Origin: Rhyzopertha dominica
Taxonomy: Eukaryota > Arthropoda > Insecta > Coleoptera > Bostrichidae
NCBI GenBank assembly: GCA_025024175.1
Contig: QCXZ01000137.1
Span: 58,740,911 to 58,804,910, forward strand
Direction of reading: 5' to 3'
DNA: 64,000 bases
Both the position numbers and the translations under genes were made by a program. The notes below the pieces were generated by a model that worked only from the letters and a program-made list of their open reading frames with translations, was not told the DNA's origin and ran no database searches. Of the stretch, positions 1-11,809 are shown one piece after another. The stretch's first letter is position 1; every line of letters starts with the position of its first letter.

Positions 1-479
1 CATCGATGAGTATGAGGTCGATTCAAAGCTTTTATGTAGTTCTGTATATAACATTGTTTTACGAGTACAGGTTCAAAAAACGCTGATTTCTCACTAAATT
101 TGCTTTATTTAAACACAGGAACGAAATACACTTTTTTATATTTTTCTTTATAAGCTCTTACTTAGAACTTAATGTCTGAACAGTACGGGACGTTCTATTC
201 AACACACAAAGTCTAAGATCTTGTCTTTTTGGGTTAGCCCTCGTCTGATTTCGGAATAAGGTCGAAGTTTCGCCCGCGCTTGTAAGGGGCATCATAAGGA
301 CAGGAATAAGGAGTATGGTACAAGCCTAACGCGAGAAACACGTCCGAACTGAACCAAATCCCAAGGAGAAAAGAAATTGAATACAATAGATATCGTTGTA
401 CCTGACGCTGCGAGGGGTGGGGATGCTTGGACGGCATAGGTCAGAGATTGTGAAGGTGTGGATAGCCGTCGCGTGATTG

Positions 480-1085
480 GGTGTCAAATAGTGGAGAAAT
501 AAAACCCGTCTTCCCGGTTTAAATTGTTGGGATATTTGGAAATTTCTATTGCTTCTCGGAATTTTCGTGCTATGAGAAAAGGGACTTTAGCTAGAACTGA
601 CACATTATCAAGCAAAATATTGTGACCGCTTCAGCTACTGCTGAGTGGGTGAAGAGACCTGATTTAATGCAGCGTTTAAGTTCATTAAGCCTGGTTTAAT
701 TGGATCGACCTGTTTTGTCGATATATACGGCACCACACGAACAAGAGATGCTGTAGATACCTCTAGAAGATAGAGGATTTATTTTGTTCGGACATGGAAG
801 GATCTGTGACATTTTCGAAGATAGCACAAATGAGTTCTTTCTTAAGAATTTTGCCAATTCTGTCTGTGACACCTTGAACATAGGGAAGTAAAGAAGTCGA
901 TCTATAATTTAGGGGTTCGGGAGTTAGTTTGGATTTGGGGTAAAGATGACGATTAATTGCAAATTTTATCTCATGGTTATTATACCCGTTGTTGGCCAGT
1001 CTGATGCGTAAGTGTTGCAATTCACTTCGAAGTTTGTTCGGCTCAGAAATTGTTACAGTGCTTGTTATTTCTTGATTGTGACGTT
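480..1085 (-). mobile_element. Penelope-like retroelement 3' fragment (RT C-terminus, GIY-YIG)
   Basis: Reverse-strand reading gives the end of a Penelope-like element (PLE) polyprotein spread over at least two frames. First comes a linker with LRSELQHLRIRLANNGY, then LPYVQGVTDRIGKILKKE (the conserved stretch after the RT), then the GIY-YIG endonuclease start GIYSISCSCGAVYIDKTGRS, then HSAVAEAV and ARKFREAIEISKYPN near the C-terminus. In the family the second motif is usually YIG; here it reads YID. The frame changes around 860-880 and stops downstream show it is dead. It is a different PLE lineage from the pair at 43-45 kb, judged by the dissimilar endonuclease sequence. The 3' boundary is uncertain and may run to about 230, where a further open stretch lies on the same strand. 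Confidence 0.8.
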
Positions 1086-2737
1086 TTAGCGTAACATTTA
1101 TTGGTTAAATCTAACTGCAATAATGCTTGTCTTTCCTTTGTGATTATAATTTAAGATTTTAAGTATATTGTGACAAAAAATATACTTAAAATCTTGCGTT
1201 ATAATCACAAAGCAAATATAATAATAATTGCAGTTTGAGTTGACCAATAAAACTGTGATAGAGGCTAAAAATATAGCAGAAACTTTGCAATATACAAATA
1301 GCACGTCTTGCAATTGGAACCAAGAAGCCCACAATGAACCAGAACCCCACAATACATAGTTACACTACTAAAACTACTAAGTTAGTATTATAACATCTCC
1401 AAGGTCTTTGCCAATAAATTTGGACAATTGGCAAAGTTAAAGAGGGCAGCGACTTGCCTGGGACTATATAGAAAAGAATTCACAGCAGAGAAAAGCACAC
1501 TTTGTCCAAATATAAAGAAATTGATATAATATTAAATAAATTTAATAACTAACGCGGAAGAGAACATCAAAATCATATATCTTGTATATTATTTTACAGT
1601 ATACCGTTAAACATTACTACAACTATTGTGTTCTACCTGTAATAACCGGTCGTATAAACAACGATTCCTAATACTGTTATAGAAATAGATATAGAAAGAT
1701 GAAAAAAGAATATGAAAGGAAACACATATATGCACATAAGAAGAAAAATGCATACAAACGCATAAAATACAAGAAAAATGATGTTCACAAATGTAAACTC
1801 AAAAAGCAAGTCGAAAGAAACTAGAAAACCAAAAATATGCAAGTCAAGACAAAACAAAAATAATATACAAAATTATTGAAACAAACACGGAACATTACAT
1901 CATAATTAACTAACTTATAGTCGATGTATGCAAATTAATTCAGGACAAACATACAAAAATTAAAGCTAAATAAGAACATTATACAACGTAAGAAAATAGA
2001 CATGTTGGGAAAACACCAACTTCAGTACTAAAAAAACTTAAACTTTTTTAACATCATTATATTTTTCACGTTGAATTAAGTAATATGTTCTTATTAGTAC
2101 CTAATTTAATTTAATTTTAACTTGTTATCTAACCCTTAAAATGACGAGCTCGTTTTACCTACAGCGACTGTACAAGCACAGTGTGGTCATACCATAGACA
2201 TCTTACTCTTTCTAAATAGATGAGCAAAGCATATTGGACGCGTGTGAAAAAATGCGACAAATTGGAAGAACTTTTAGCACGAAAATATTACATTTTATTT
2301 TTAATTGACGTTAAAAAATCATTTATAATAACCGGACTCACAGAGCGATCGAATATTGCACGACCAGACGTATTAGGGTATCCGGAATGCAACATTGAAA
2401 ATCTCAAGTCTATATCTTTTATGGTTCTCCAACCACGCCTCCCCGAGGATTGACATAAACTTCTTTACAACCAAATTTGGAGGAAACATACCCCATACCC
2501 GTACGGCCACGCTGTCCTTATAGAGTCATGTAGTTTCACCCAGGCCACGCACTACACTGGTAGTACTATACTAGTACTAGTAACTACAAAAGTAGTTACC
2601 CATATTGTTTTTCATGCATCCCAATTATACTGACAGGAAATCTCAAATAAGGTAAATTGATATTTATCATAACATAAGCAATGAATATTTAGGGCATTGT
2701 TTAGTATGGCTTACTATACAGTACAGAAGAAATATGC
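1086..2737. other. Unannotated AT-rich stretch
   Basis: No gene, tRNA or recognisable element was found. A short imperfect inverted repeat near 1140-1215 (aagattttaagtatat and its complement about 30 bases on) could form a hairpin. Short open frames here have no family likeness that I can see. Confidence 0.4.
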
Positions 2738-2814
2738 TTGTTTCCGATACTTACTAGATCGAGCATTATGCGTATAATGCTGTTCGATATACTTGTATTA
2801 GAAAATGACACATA

Positions 2815-2943
2815 CACACATAGAATTGATCAAGATTGGCAAAACAGATTAGGAAAACTAAATACAACTGACTTACATGCCTATCAATTAAGTAGAGCAC
2901 TAAAAAGCAGGAGGTTTACTCGTCCGCCATCTTTGCTCCAATA
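2815..2943 (+). pseudogene. Possible non-LTR retrotransposon linker fragment upstream of RT
   Basis: The frame reads HRIDQDWQNRLGKLNTTD followed by LSRALKSRRFTRPPSLL. This resembles the linker between endonuclease and reverse transcriptase in jockey/I-type LINEs, where a Trp-containing helix is followed by a 'lt..LK..R...PPL' pattern. Only about 40 residues are visible and no RT motif follows, so this is an isolated scrap at best. The call rests on pattern memory alone. Confidence 0.35.
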
Positions 2944-3048
2944 ATCTGTTACTTTAACACTTAGTTAAGTGTGGATAGCCTTCATTTTACTTTTTAAATG
3001 TTTAATAGTGTAATGTAACGCTTGCGAAGGTGTACAAACGATACAAAA

Positions 3049-3193
3049 ATGTCTGGCTGTTCAGCTACTGATTGTGTAAATAGACACAAAGATGGTTGCC
3101 GTTTATTTTCGTTTCCGACAGATAAATTCCGATCGTAGCAGTGGATATGCGAAGAAAAAGTGGCTACCAACAAATTCGTCCTACCTTTGCAAA
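3049..3193 (+). pseudogene. THAP-type zinc finger exon with one in-frame stop
   Basis: From the ATG at 3049 the frame reads MSGCSATDCVNRHKDGCRLF, then SFPTDKFRS, a TAG stop, then QWICEEK. This matches the N-terminus of a THAP (C2CH) DNA-binding domain: Cys-x4-Cys, an Asn-Arg after the second Cys, a Phe-Pro pair and a Trp after the basic stretch. The reading runs to a good donor, CAAA|GTGAGT, at 3194. The single TAG at 3136-3138 breaks an otherwise open exon. THAP domains occur in P-element-type transposases and in host regulators; no following exon was found, so the parent is unknown. It may be a decayed P-like transposase or a processed or partial host gene. Confidence 0.6.
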
Positions 3194-6100
3194 GTGAGTT
3201 TAATATATAAAAACTTATTAATACCTATTTCATGCAAGTACGCCTAACAACAGCTGAATTAGTTATTCTTTGTTCCTTATAAATATTGCATGCTTTTGTT
3301 GTTTTCTTGGTTCATTAAAATATCATGTATAATACTAATGTAGCATACACGACAAATAAAGGAGCTTTTATTGCTTGTTCACCTGATTGTATGCCTTTCC
3401 TATTGTAGGTTTAATGACATATTTGTTTTGAATATTATGTACAAAAAAGACTAAATTTCTTCAAATATTGATATCAAGCAAATTAATCTTTATTCGTCGC
3501 TTTTGAGTATATTTTCAAACAATACTTCAAATTAGCATAATATATGCCACCCATATTCGTATTTTATAAAATATTATTCAAGGAAGAGAAAAATCATTGC
3601 GAATATTTCCCAGTAATCCATTACTTATGTATGTATTTTAATTTAATGTGTTATATTCCTTGAGTGCTGCTTGTGAATGAAGTTTGTTTCATTCAAACAA
3701 AATACAAGTGTTCAACACAAGTATAATCGCAGTTTTAATGTAGTTATTATTAACAAAAATTAAATAAGTTTGGACTCCCCATGTTATATTGTTTGGAACT
3801 TGAAATAGCAATTAAACCATTTTTCACCTTTATAGGTATTTGTGAGTATGTACTGCAGACAAAAATACATATAGAACAAGCGCTACTATATAGTACACAC
3901 TACTTGTTATTGAAGAGCGTCATTTACTATCTGTGTTTATAGCTCTACGAACTTATTCAGTTATGGATATTTTATGCACTTGCTAGGTAGGTTAGCTCGT
4001 TGTTGAAAATGTCAACCTTGCTGGCAAAAAGTACTTCAACCACGAATGTTTTTCTACCAGTAATAGTTTGTATGCTTTTAATTTCAGTATAACGTATATT
4101 ATACCTTATCTTTTAAAAATAACTTTACAAATGGGTTCAGGTCGTGGGAAGTACATATGGGAATTACTATTATCTGTTTTATTACGACTCAGGTTAAAAA
4201 TAGGTAGAGGCGCATTCTTCTCGCCTATTGAACAAGCGAATCCCACCGCCTCCTTAATTACGGAACAGCGAAAAATTGCGCTATCAAGCGAAAGCGAAAG
4301 CACAGGAGATTAATTATAATGAAGCGTGCGCAATTCTTTAGTAATTAGACAAAATTGAAAAGGATTAGCGCATTTAGTGCTAAACTCTTTTCATCACTCT
4401 AAGTGGCTGGAAAAGGTCGGGACGGGGCGAATTTCTAAATTAAAATTTGTGCCAAATATCATTGTGAAAATTAAGATTTATTGCATCTCATAATTCGCAA
4501 GGGACCGAGACAAACCCTCGGCGATTTCATGGCGCAGCAGTGCTAAATAAACGATTTTTTTTTGTTTCCTGTTCATCCTGACAGGCCCACAACAAGCTGG
4601 GAGAAAATACTCATTATCGAACTAAAAAAAATTAGAACCTTCAGAAGAACATGTAATTAAATGGAAACCAATTAACGCCCTGTTTTATAGTAAAGTGCCC
4701 TACTTAGAGGGGTATAAAGCACGCGCTTCTCTTTGTATTGATGCTCTAGGTACACATACGTCGCACGTCAACCTATTTGAAATATAGTTGTTATCCATTT
4801 GGCTGTCATTATGAGTACTCATAGGGTACAGACACCAGAATCTATGTTAGATGGAACACAACTAAAAATAGATGTTCGTAATTTGCAAAGGAGCTACATA
4901 AATTTTAAAGTGTAGGTGGTAACGTGTAGGTATGCGAAAACTTTCTTATAAAATACCGTTATATAAGTAGGGCAACATTAGTGTAGAACTTGGCAACATT
5001 TTATATAAATGCAGTCATATTTGCTTGCAAGCACGTCATTATTACGCAGCGTATTTATAACGTATTTTGTATTTAAATAACAACAACAACAATACATTGT
5101 CTGATGATATTACACAGTGCCTTGATGAACGACGTCAGCATTCTCGAGTAAGCTTGGAAATTAAAATTATAGGAACTATGGTGTTTAATATAATGATAAT
5201 TTTCTATGACGCATTTGTACCAAAATTTGCAGCATATATAGGTTCTTATGAAACGCCTGAAGAACTACTCCGTTTCAGTATTTGAAATTTAGCAGATTTC
5301 TATTTGCACACAGTTTTGTCGAAAGTAGTCAAGTATATCCTACCTGACTGATAATCTTTATTTATTTCTCTCAGGGACTCAGGGTTATTTACATGTGTTC
5401 CACACTAACGGGAGTGATCCCGGATCGCCCTGTATATTGCAAGCTATTATGTTGCATTCGACATGTCCCAGGAATGACTCCTATTACTTTCAGGTAAACC
5501 GGTCTCCGTTGTTCGCAATATAAGTCCCACAGAGCCCGACCCGGCTTTTTAATTTTGTTGCAAAGCCCTGCGACGCTATTTTACGCCATGCAGTAAACAT
5601 CGGGTAGCGCACTGCTCGAGCAAAATGTGTTGACGCAGATTCGTCTGAGGATTTCGCGGGGATTTGCGACAGCGAAGAATCCACTGTACACCATATTAAT
5701 TTCAGGAAAAGCGCATGTGGACATCCTGCTGGATAGGGAGATAATTTACGAAATGCCAGTGTCGTTTCTGATGAAGATTTGTTCTTTCCTTTAATGTGTC
5801 TGTGAAATCCAAGATTTCAATGCTTTATTGGAACCATGTAAAATAAACAAGCACGTAGTGGCGTAATAAAATGGTCGCCATGGTTGTCAAATACCTAATT
5901 ACTTACTTACTATGTCCATAGGGGTGGCAAAATCTAAATGCTTTAGATTGAAATAGAAATTAAAATGTCCCTATCACATTCTTAATTTTAAAGATGTTGG
6001 TAGTTGTGTTTTAATATAAGTCGGTAATATTCTTATTTATTGTTTTCTACGAGTATAACCGTAAATTATAATTAGCAGTATAATTTTACCATCTAAATTA

Positions 6101-6736
6101 TATTCTAACACCATTTCAGTTATGAAGGTGCATTACCTATCGGACACTAACAACTTGTTGCAGAATTAAAATATATACTTCATAACAAACTTCTGAAAAA
6201 TTGTTTGTGTTAAGATCGATAAGAGAATTCGGTTCCTCTGGCCAAAGCCGGCGTGAGGGCGTGGCGAAGGAGGATTTTGATACGGGCGCCAACAATATAG
6301 GGGAGCAACATGTGAAATTTTTTATTAAAAATAATTATTTCCTCAACTAAAAGCTCTAAATTTCAGTGTGACATATGGGATGGGTTATGTACCAGTTGTA
6401 CAATTNTGGGCGACAAGTTNAACGCTACCAAAGAAGAAAATTCTAGAAAATCACACGCAATACAAAACGCCAACCAAGGCTCAGTAACATCTGTTTTCAC
6501 TTGGGCGGTAATTCTGGCTTGATTGGTTGCTAGGTTCACTTTGTGGTTTGTTGAACTGAATCAAACGATGATCTTGACTTTTATCCAATAAGTGACGGTC
6601 ATCGACGTTTTGATAAAAATGGTTCATGAAAATTTTGCCAAATGGTGATATGTTGCACAGAAACTGGCTTATTTATTGTAATAGGATAGGCGCTTTATNT
6701 TGGTTTCCCTGCTTACTCTTTTCTTAAAAAAAAGAT
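3194..6736. other. Unannotated stretch with no supported gene
   Basis: No coding exon with family similarity was recognised. There is a small (AAC)n run at 5080-5092. Several single N positions around 6407-6700 show unresolved bases. The few open frames of 60-80 codons have no recognisable motif. Confidence 0.4.
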
Positions 6737-7221
6737 ATGTGGACTCTAGGCTATCGGAACTGGCAGCATTTGTATCCTTCACTTCGCCATCATGAAGTTT
6801 CTCTAAGCCATAAGCTCAAATTATGCAGACATGTTGAAATTGATTCCAATAAGAGTTGTACTGAAAAAAGTTTTCTCGCATTTATAGCAACTAATGATCA
6901 TACTGGAACTGAATTATGACGGATTGAATATAGGAAGTATCGGAGATCAATCCTATGATAACGCAGGAAATATGGCTGCCAAATATAAAGATGTCCAGAC
7001 TAGAATTTTCAAGGAGAATGAATTCGCAAGATTCATTCCCTGTCCAGCACATAGTCTGCACTTAGTTGGAGTTCATGCTGCCCAGGTAAAATAAAGACCT
7101 TTTTTGGAACCGTTTGGCAAGTATTTAACTTCTTTGTAAGTTCGACTGTAAGATGGGATTCACTAAAAAAAAAATTGAAAGTAAATCTCAAGGGATCTAG
7201 TGACACAAGATGGTCCACCAA
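6737..7221 (+). pseudogene. hAT transposase remnant (ZMYM1-like, DUF4371/RNase H-like region)
   Basis: Three adjoining pieces in different frames resemble the hAT-type transposases annotated as zinc finger MYM-type protein 1-like. The first is GYRNWQHLYPSLRHHEVSLSH (6750 on), equivalent to the 'G..NW..l...l..HE.s..H' block. The second is GDQSYDNAGNMAAKYKDVQ with FIPCPAHSLHLVG (6936-7070), the most diagnostic block of the family's catalytic core. The third is FFGTVWQVFNFFVSSTVRWD and GSSDTRW (7097-7215), a conserved helix before the 'sdTRW' motif. Frameshifts separate the blocks near 6900 and 7095, so the gene is dead. No TIRs or target duplication were identified, and the N-terminal TTF zinc finger is missing. 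Confidence 0.75.
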
Positions 7222-10200
7222 ATATATATTTTACGAATGCGGCTAAAAATTGTGATAAATATTCTATAAGAAATGTGCAACGGCAGTATATGGAATAGTG
7301 GTACCTCAGAAGGTGCAAAACTTGTGTTGTAGCCCATGAAGCAATTTACTTTCATTGTTTTTCTAGTGTTTCGGGATATAGTTTTTTAAAATATTAATAT
7401 TGCTAATTTGGCGCTACATAACCAACGATAAGATGTTGAGGATGGTGCAAGAATGACAGAAGGACTATCTGATGAAATCCATAATTAGAGATCTGATTTC
7501 TTTCAGTTTTATTAGAGTTCTCAAATTCATTTTTTGAAATTATGAATAGTAATCAAATTTTGCAGTCGAGAGGAAACAAAAAAATTAAAAAGTTTCAGAA
7601 GAAGAAGCTAATGGTGATGCATTTTTTATGGAACACAAAAGTCTATTGTATTGTATTCTATAGTGGTGCAACTTAGAATAAGGTTTAATGCTTTGTCAGA
7701 AGTTACTGAAGACTAATTTTTTAAAGGGAATATCCATAAAAAAGTGTACACTCGAAGAACTGAAAAAGAAAGCTGTAGGTTTAGGTTGCATACCTTCTTA
7801 GACTTTGCTACAAAATATATACAATGAGCAATGATGTACATACATAATTGTTCGTTTTTTCCCGTTTTGCATCTGACCTTTACTATATATGTAGTTGAAC
7901 AGGAAGAAAAAAGCGATGGCTACCCGTATAGTTAATTTTTGCATGTGTTAATAAAGGATTATAAAAACAACAGGGAGTTTCGGTAATAAATAACATTAAA
8001 AAAGATAATTAGCTAAATATTAGTTAAATGATAATTATTAATAAATAAATAAAATGTGAATTATTGCTATTAATCAACTTATATTAAAAAATTGATTATT
8101 TGTTGTTTTTTATTTATCGACCAAATCTATTAAGAATGTAAATATTGTAATATATTTTAGTAAAAACTAATCCATATTACAAGAAGGAAATTTAATGAAT
8201 TATGAATGGGTTTTCTTCTACTTTTTCTTTAGTGTATTATATATAATTAATACTTTGCGTTCTCATATTTTCACTGAATATAGATGTTTGTCTTCTTAGG
8301 AATTTATTTAAATACACAAATTGCCACCAGTACACTTTTACCGCACAACCAACTTTAATTCAGTGTCATAATATATTACTCCAGATAGCGTTGTAAACGC
8401 ATTTTAATTAATTTTTAAACGTGTTTTGCAAGAACCGTAAATCCATATGGAGTTTTCATTTAAACCTCTCAATCCTTCGCCGCAGGTTTTGCGACACCCT
8501 TTATGTGTAACAGTTAAAATATGTTGGTGCTATAAGAACCGATATGAGTACTTGTATTTAGTTGCACCGTTATATCCCTACTCAGAACCAGGTTACACAT
8601 AATTTTAAGTTAAATCTTGAATGTTTTGGTTTTAGTCATACTCTGCATTAATAAAAACAACTAAGAGTAGTGCAGATTTTGTACACGTCTATATTACTCT
8701 ACGGGTATGCGCTATGTTACTGAAATATTCAAAACTTTCCACAATCGTACTCAATTTTTTTACGACTTCAACAAACCCATCCGCCGTGTTATATCGGGAG
8801 AAGGGTGTAGTAAAATCCTGCTCATTCCATGTAACTCTGGGTTTGATGTCGTTCAAGCTTAACCGCCATAAAGGATTTTACTGCAATAAAAGATTTATTG
8901 CACACATCTTATTCCCGTCCGTGTGTGCACTGCTGATGAATAATTTATTTCGGGCGTTCAGGTATTCCAGAATTGCTTGCAGGTGTGACGTTACAGATGC
9001 GCTGAAGTCGTTAATTTAGAAACAAAGTGTTCATGAGCGACTGGCTATTCGAAGAACTGGGAAATATCACAATAATGAATTTGGAACGGCAGAATGCGTT
9101 GATGTGCAAGAGCACGGCAATAAATACAACATTTTATGCAGTACTGAACTAAATATGATCACCACCCGATGCCACCAGAATAATTTTCCTATTAATAATT
9201 GCACTTTAGCCAGGTACTGCAAAATTGGTAGACTTTTTGCACGCCAAATTTGTCAAACCGTGCTATTTGTATACATATGCTTAAAGAATTTTGAAGCAGT
9301 TAATAAGTCGATCAAACAATTTAAGTTGAGAAATAACAGTCATAGATTTTTTCTTATTTTAAGCATACTATGCTGTGTTGTTTTACCAGTACTTACGGCT
9401 AAAGCTGTATACACTAGTGATGGGCACTTTAATACGTTTTAAAGAATCGATTCATAAGAGTCGTTTATTTGAGCGACTATGCTGCGTAGCTTGTATCCCG
9501 CTCTTTCCTATTCCCAAGCCGAAATTTCCAGCAAACTTCATATTTTGTAGTTTTCCTTAGATCTAGGCTGAGGATGAAAGTTTATACCTCCGAAACATGT
9601 TACAACACTTTTTAAGTTTGTTTTTTAATACATTCCCTGGGGAGTCTGGACAAATACTGTTCTTTATTTATATTTTCTTGTTTCCTCCAATATAACCTAT
9701 AACTCCATATATCATTAATTAATAACGAATTTTATCTTGCACTTGTTACGTTGAAAGTGAACGATCTAACGTGTTAGTGCAAGGTCGAAAGCTAGTTTTG
9801 TAGTCGGCAACACTGCGCACAAATAATGGGTTGACAGGTGACAATTTACGTGGTATCGGTGAGAGGGCCATCTTGCGGGTAGTATATTACCGAACAACCA
9901 GCAACATACAAATTACCATTTTTACAAGGTTACAGTACCAAGAACAGTTCTCTGGCAACACGTCAACAGCTGTCAGCTACTTTGTCAAACGCCAAACAGC
10001 AGTCAAACGGTTTAAACAGAAGATTGCTTCTACAAGATGGAAGATGAACATGCTGACGTTACGACGATATCGTCTATAGAGGTATAATAATATCTCTATA
10101 ATGTGGTTAGGCCGTGTTTTGTTTATTTTTTCCCGCAGTTGAAGTTATGTTGTTGTGGTCTTGTAGCAACACAACAAGCAATTAGTGCGACGCACGTAAC

Positions 10201-11026
10201 CTTGACAACTGGTAGCCACAAAAACACGTACCTTAACATTCATATGTTAAGTGAGCAAAGAGGCAGTAATGATTTTCGTAATTTTTACTTCAGTGAAATA
10301 CTCAATAGGCGGGAACCGTCTAGACAAGGACAATGTCTCACTACTGGTTGGATCCCTACTGATTGACCAAGGCAGATGTTACTTAGTTATATCATTTCTG
10401 GCATCGTCGTCAACAGTTTTAACAACTTAATAAGATAATATTTTGTCGGACGCTGAAAGCATTCACCCTCGTTTTAACAACTTGTTGTGAGAGTTCCCTC
10501 AATTCAAACCACGCTTTGCCATAAAGAAAGACCCTTTGAAATGCATTACTGAGTGAAATACATATACGTAAATATTGTAGAGAAATTTATAAAAGTTTTA
10601 TAAGCAACAAGTACGTGTCCAATAACTTTTGATGCCTGGACATCAGTAAAAAGCGTTTCTTGCTATAACGATTCATTACTTGTACAAGGTATGCTATTTA
10701 CAATCGGCTCTTCCTGACTGCTTTGAACATTACTATACTAATACTGCACATTGCACAACAAGTAATAAATAAATAAATTATTCTGCAAAAGAACCAGTGC
10801 AAAATCAACAACAACTACAAGAGAATATTACAGAAAGAGACCATGGTCAACTGTCTGTGCTAAACGCACAAACGTTTGATCTTCCCCATTATCTCAAAAA
10901 AAATTAAACACAGTTTTTATAATTCAGCCCAAAATCATGACATAAAATAGTTACTAAAGTAAATTAGGTGGTATATATAATAACAATAATAATTAGATAA
11001 AACGAACGTAGCAAATAATAAAGTAT
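7222..11026. other. Unannotated repeat-rich stretch
   Basis: No gene is supported. Open frames at 8714-9019 and 9104-9442 (101 and 112 codons) show no recognisable motif and no flanking splice or promoter logic. The sequence tagtgatgggcactttaa at 9417-9434 resembles the end of a hAT-type MITE, but no matching opposite end was found. Confidence 0.35.
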
Positions 11027-11809
11027 TTAAATTTTAAATGAAACGGAGATATGTTTATCTATACATAGGCGTTTTAATGTGACAATGGATAATTTATTAT
11101 GTATTAGAAATGGATGCAACAAGTTGAGAACCTTGGCTGCTATGTACGAAATGCTGCTTTTAAAGTGAGCCGTGGAGTGGCGAGGCACAGCAGCAGTATT
11201 TGAGTAGGTACCTTGTGTTTAAATTGTGAACAGCGGACATTAACTTTATCTTGATTTTCAGGTAAACATCTGCAGTGTTTAATGACATACATAATTTAGC
11301 ATAATTTGTAAATCTGCGTTTGGATAAATTCAGCCAACCCATTTCATATAAATATCTACTAATGTGTTCGCATCTAATTAAACCGTAAATAAGGCGTACA
11401 CATGAATTTTGTTAGCGCTGAAGTCTGACAATTATTTTTTTTTGAGGCACGGCACATACACTATATCGCAATAATTAATGTGTAAAATGACAAGTGCCTC
11501 ACATAGGATATGTCTGCATGAACGGTTAAGCATGTGGCGGCTGCAATAAATTAGTTTCAGACTAGCATAACATTTTCTCAGCAAACAGCTTACATACGCA
11601 TTGAACTGCAAATTTGAGTCAATGCTGAGTCCAAGACTTTTACAGCTGTTCACAATTGACAACAACACATTTTTATGTGAATTCGTAGCACAAGCGCACC
11701 ACGACACCTTCTACCAAATAGCATGACCTTTGACTTACCTGGAGTCAACGAAAGACAATATTTTTGAGATAAATTTAGAATAGAAGATAAATCTGAGTTA
11801 ATGTAATTA
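11027..11809 (-). pseudogene. Jockey-like LINE, 3' part: RT C-terminal region
   Basis: Reverse-strand frames give the end of a non-LTR retrotransposon ORF2: INSDLSSI and SLTPGKSKVMLFG next to the junction, then SLGLSIDSNLQFNAY, HMLNRSCRHILCEALV and INYCDIVYVPCL, then MGWLNLSKRRFTNYAKL, SAVHNLNTRY and finally SYIAAKVLNLLHPF, ending at a stop at 11027-11029. This is the usual order of the RT thumb and C-terminal domain in jockey/CR1-type elements without RNase H. The reading changes frame at least twice, so it is inactive. The segment continues the element at 14098-15710; the pogo element 11810-14095 sits between them. Confidence 0.8.

Noticed and set aside
8714..9442. Two 100-codon open frames
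   Set aside because: No motif, composition or splice support; expected by chance in 64 kb of AT-rich DNA with several frames.
9415..9480. Possible hAT MITE end (cactagtgatgggcacttt)
   Set aside because: No matching inverted end or 8-bp duplication could be found nearby.
9568..9595. Third hammerhead-like string CTGAGGATGAAAG...CCTCCGAAA
   Set aside because: The core letters match but stem II cannot pair outside the core itself (the only good pairing uses the conserved GAGG), so it was not called.
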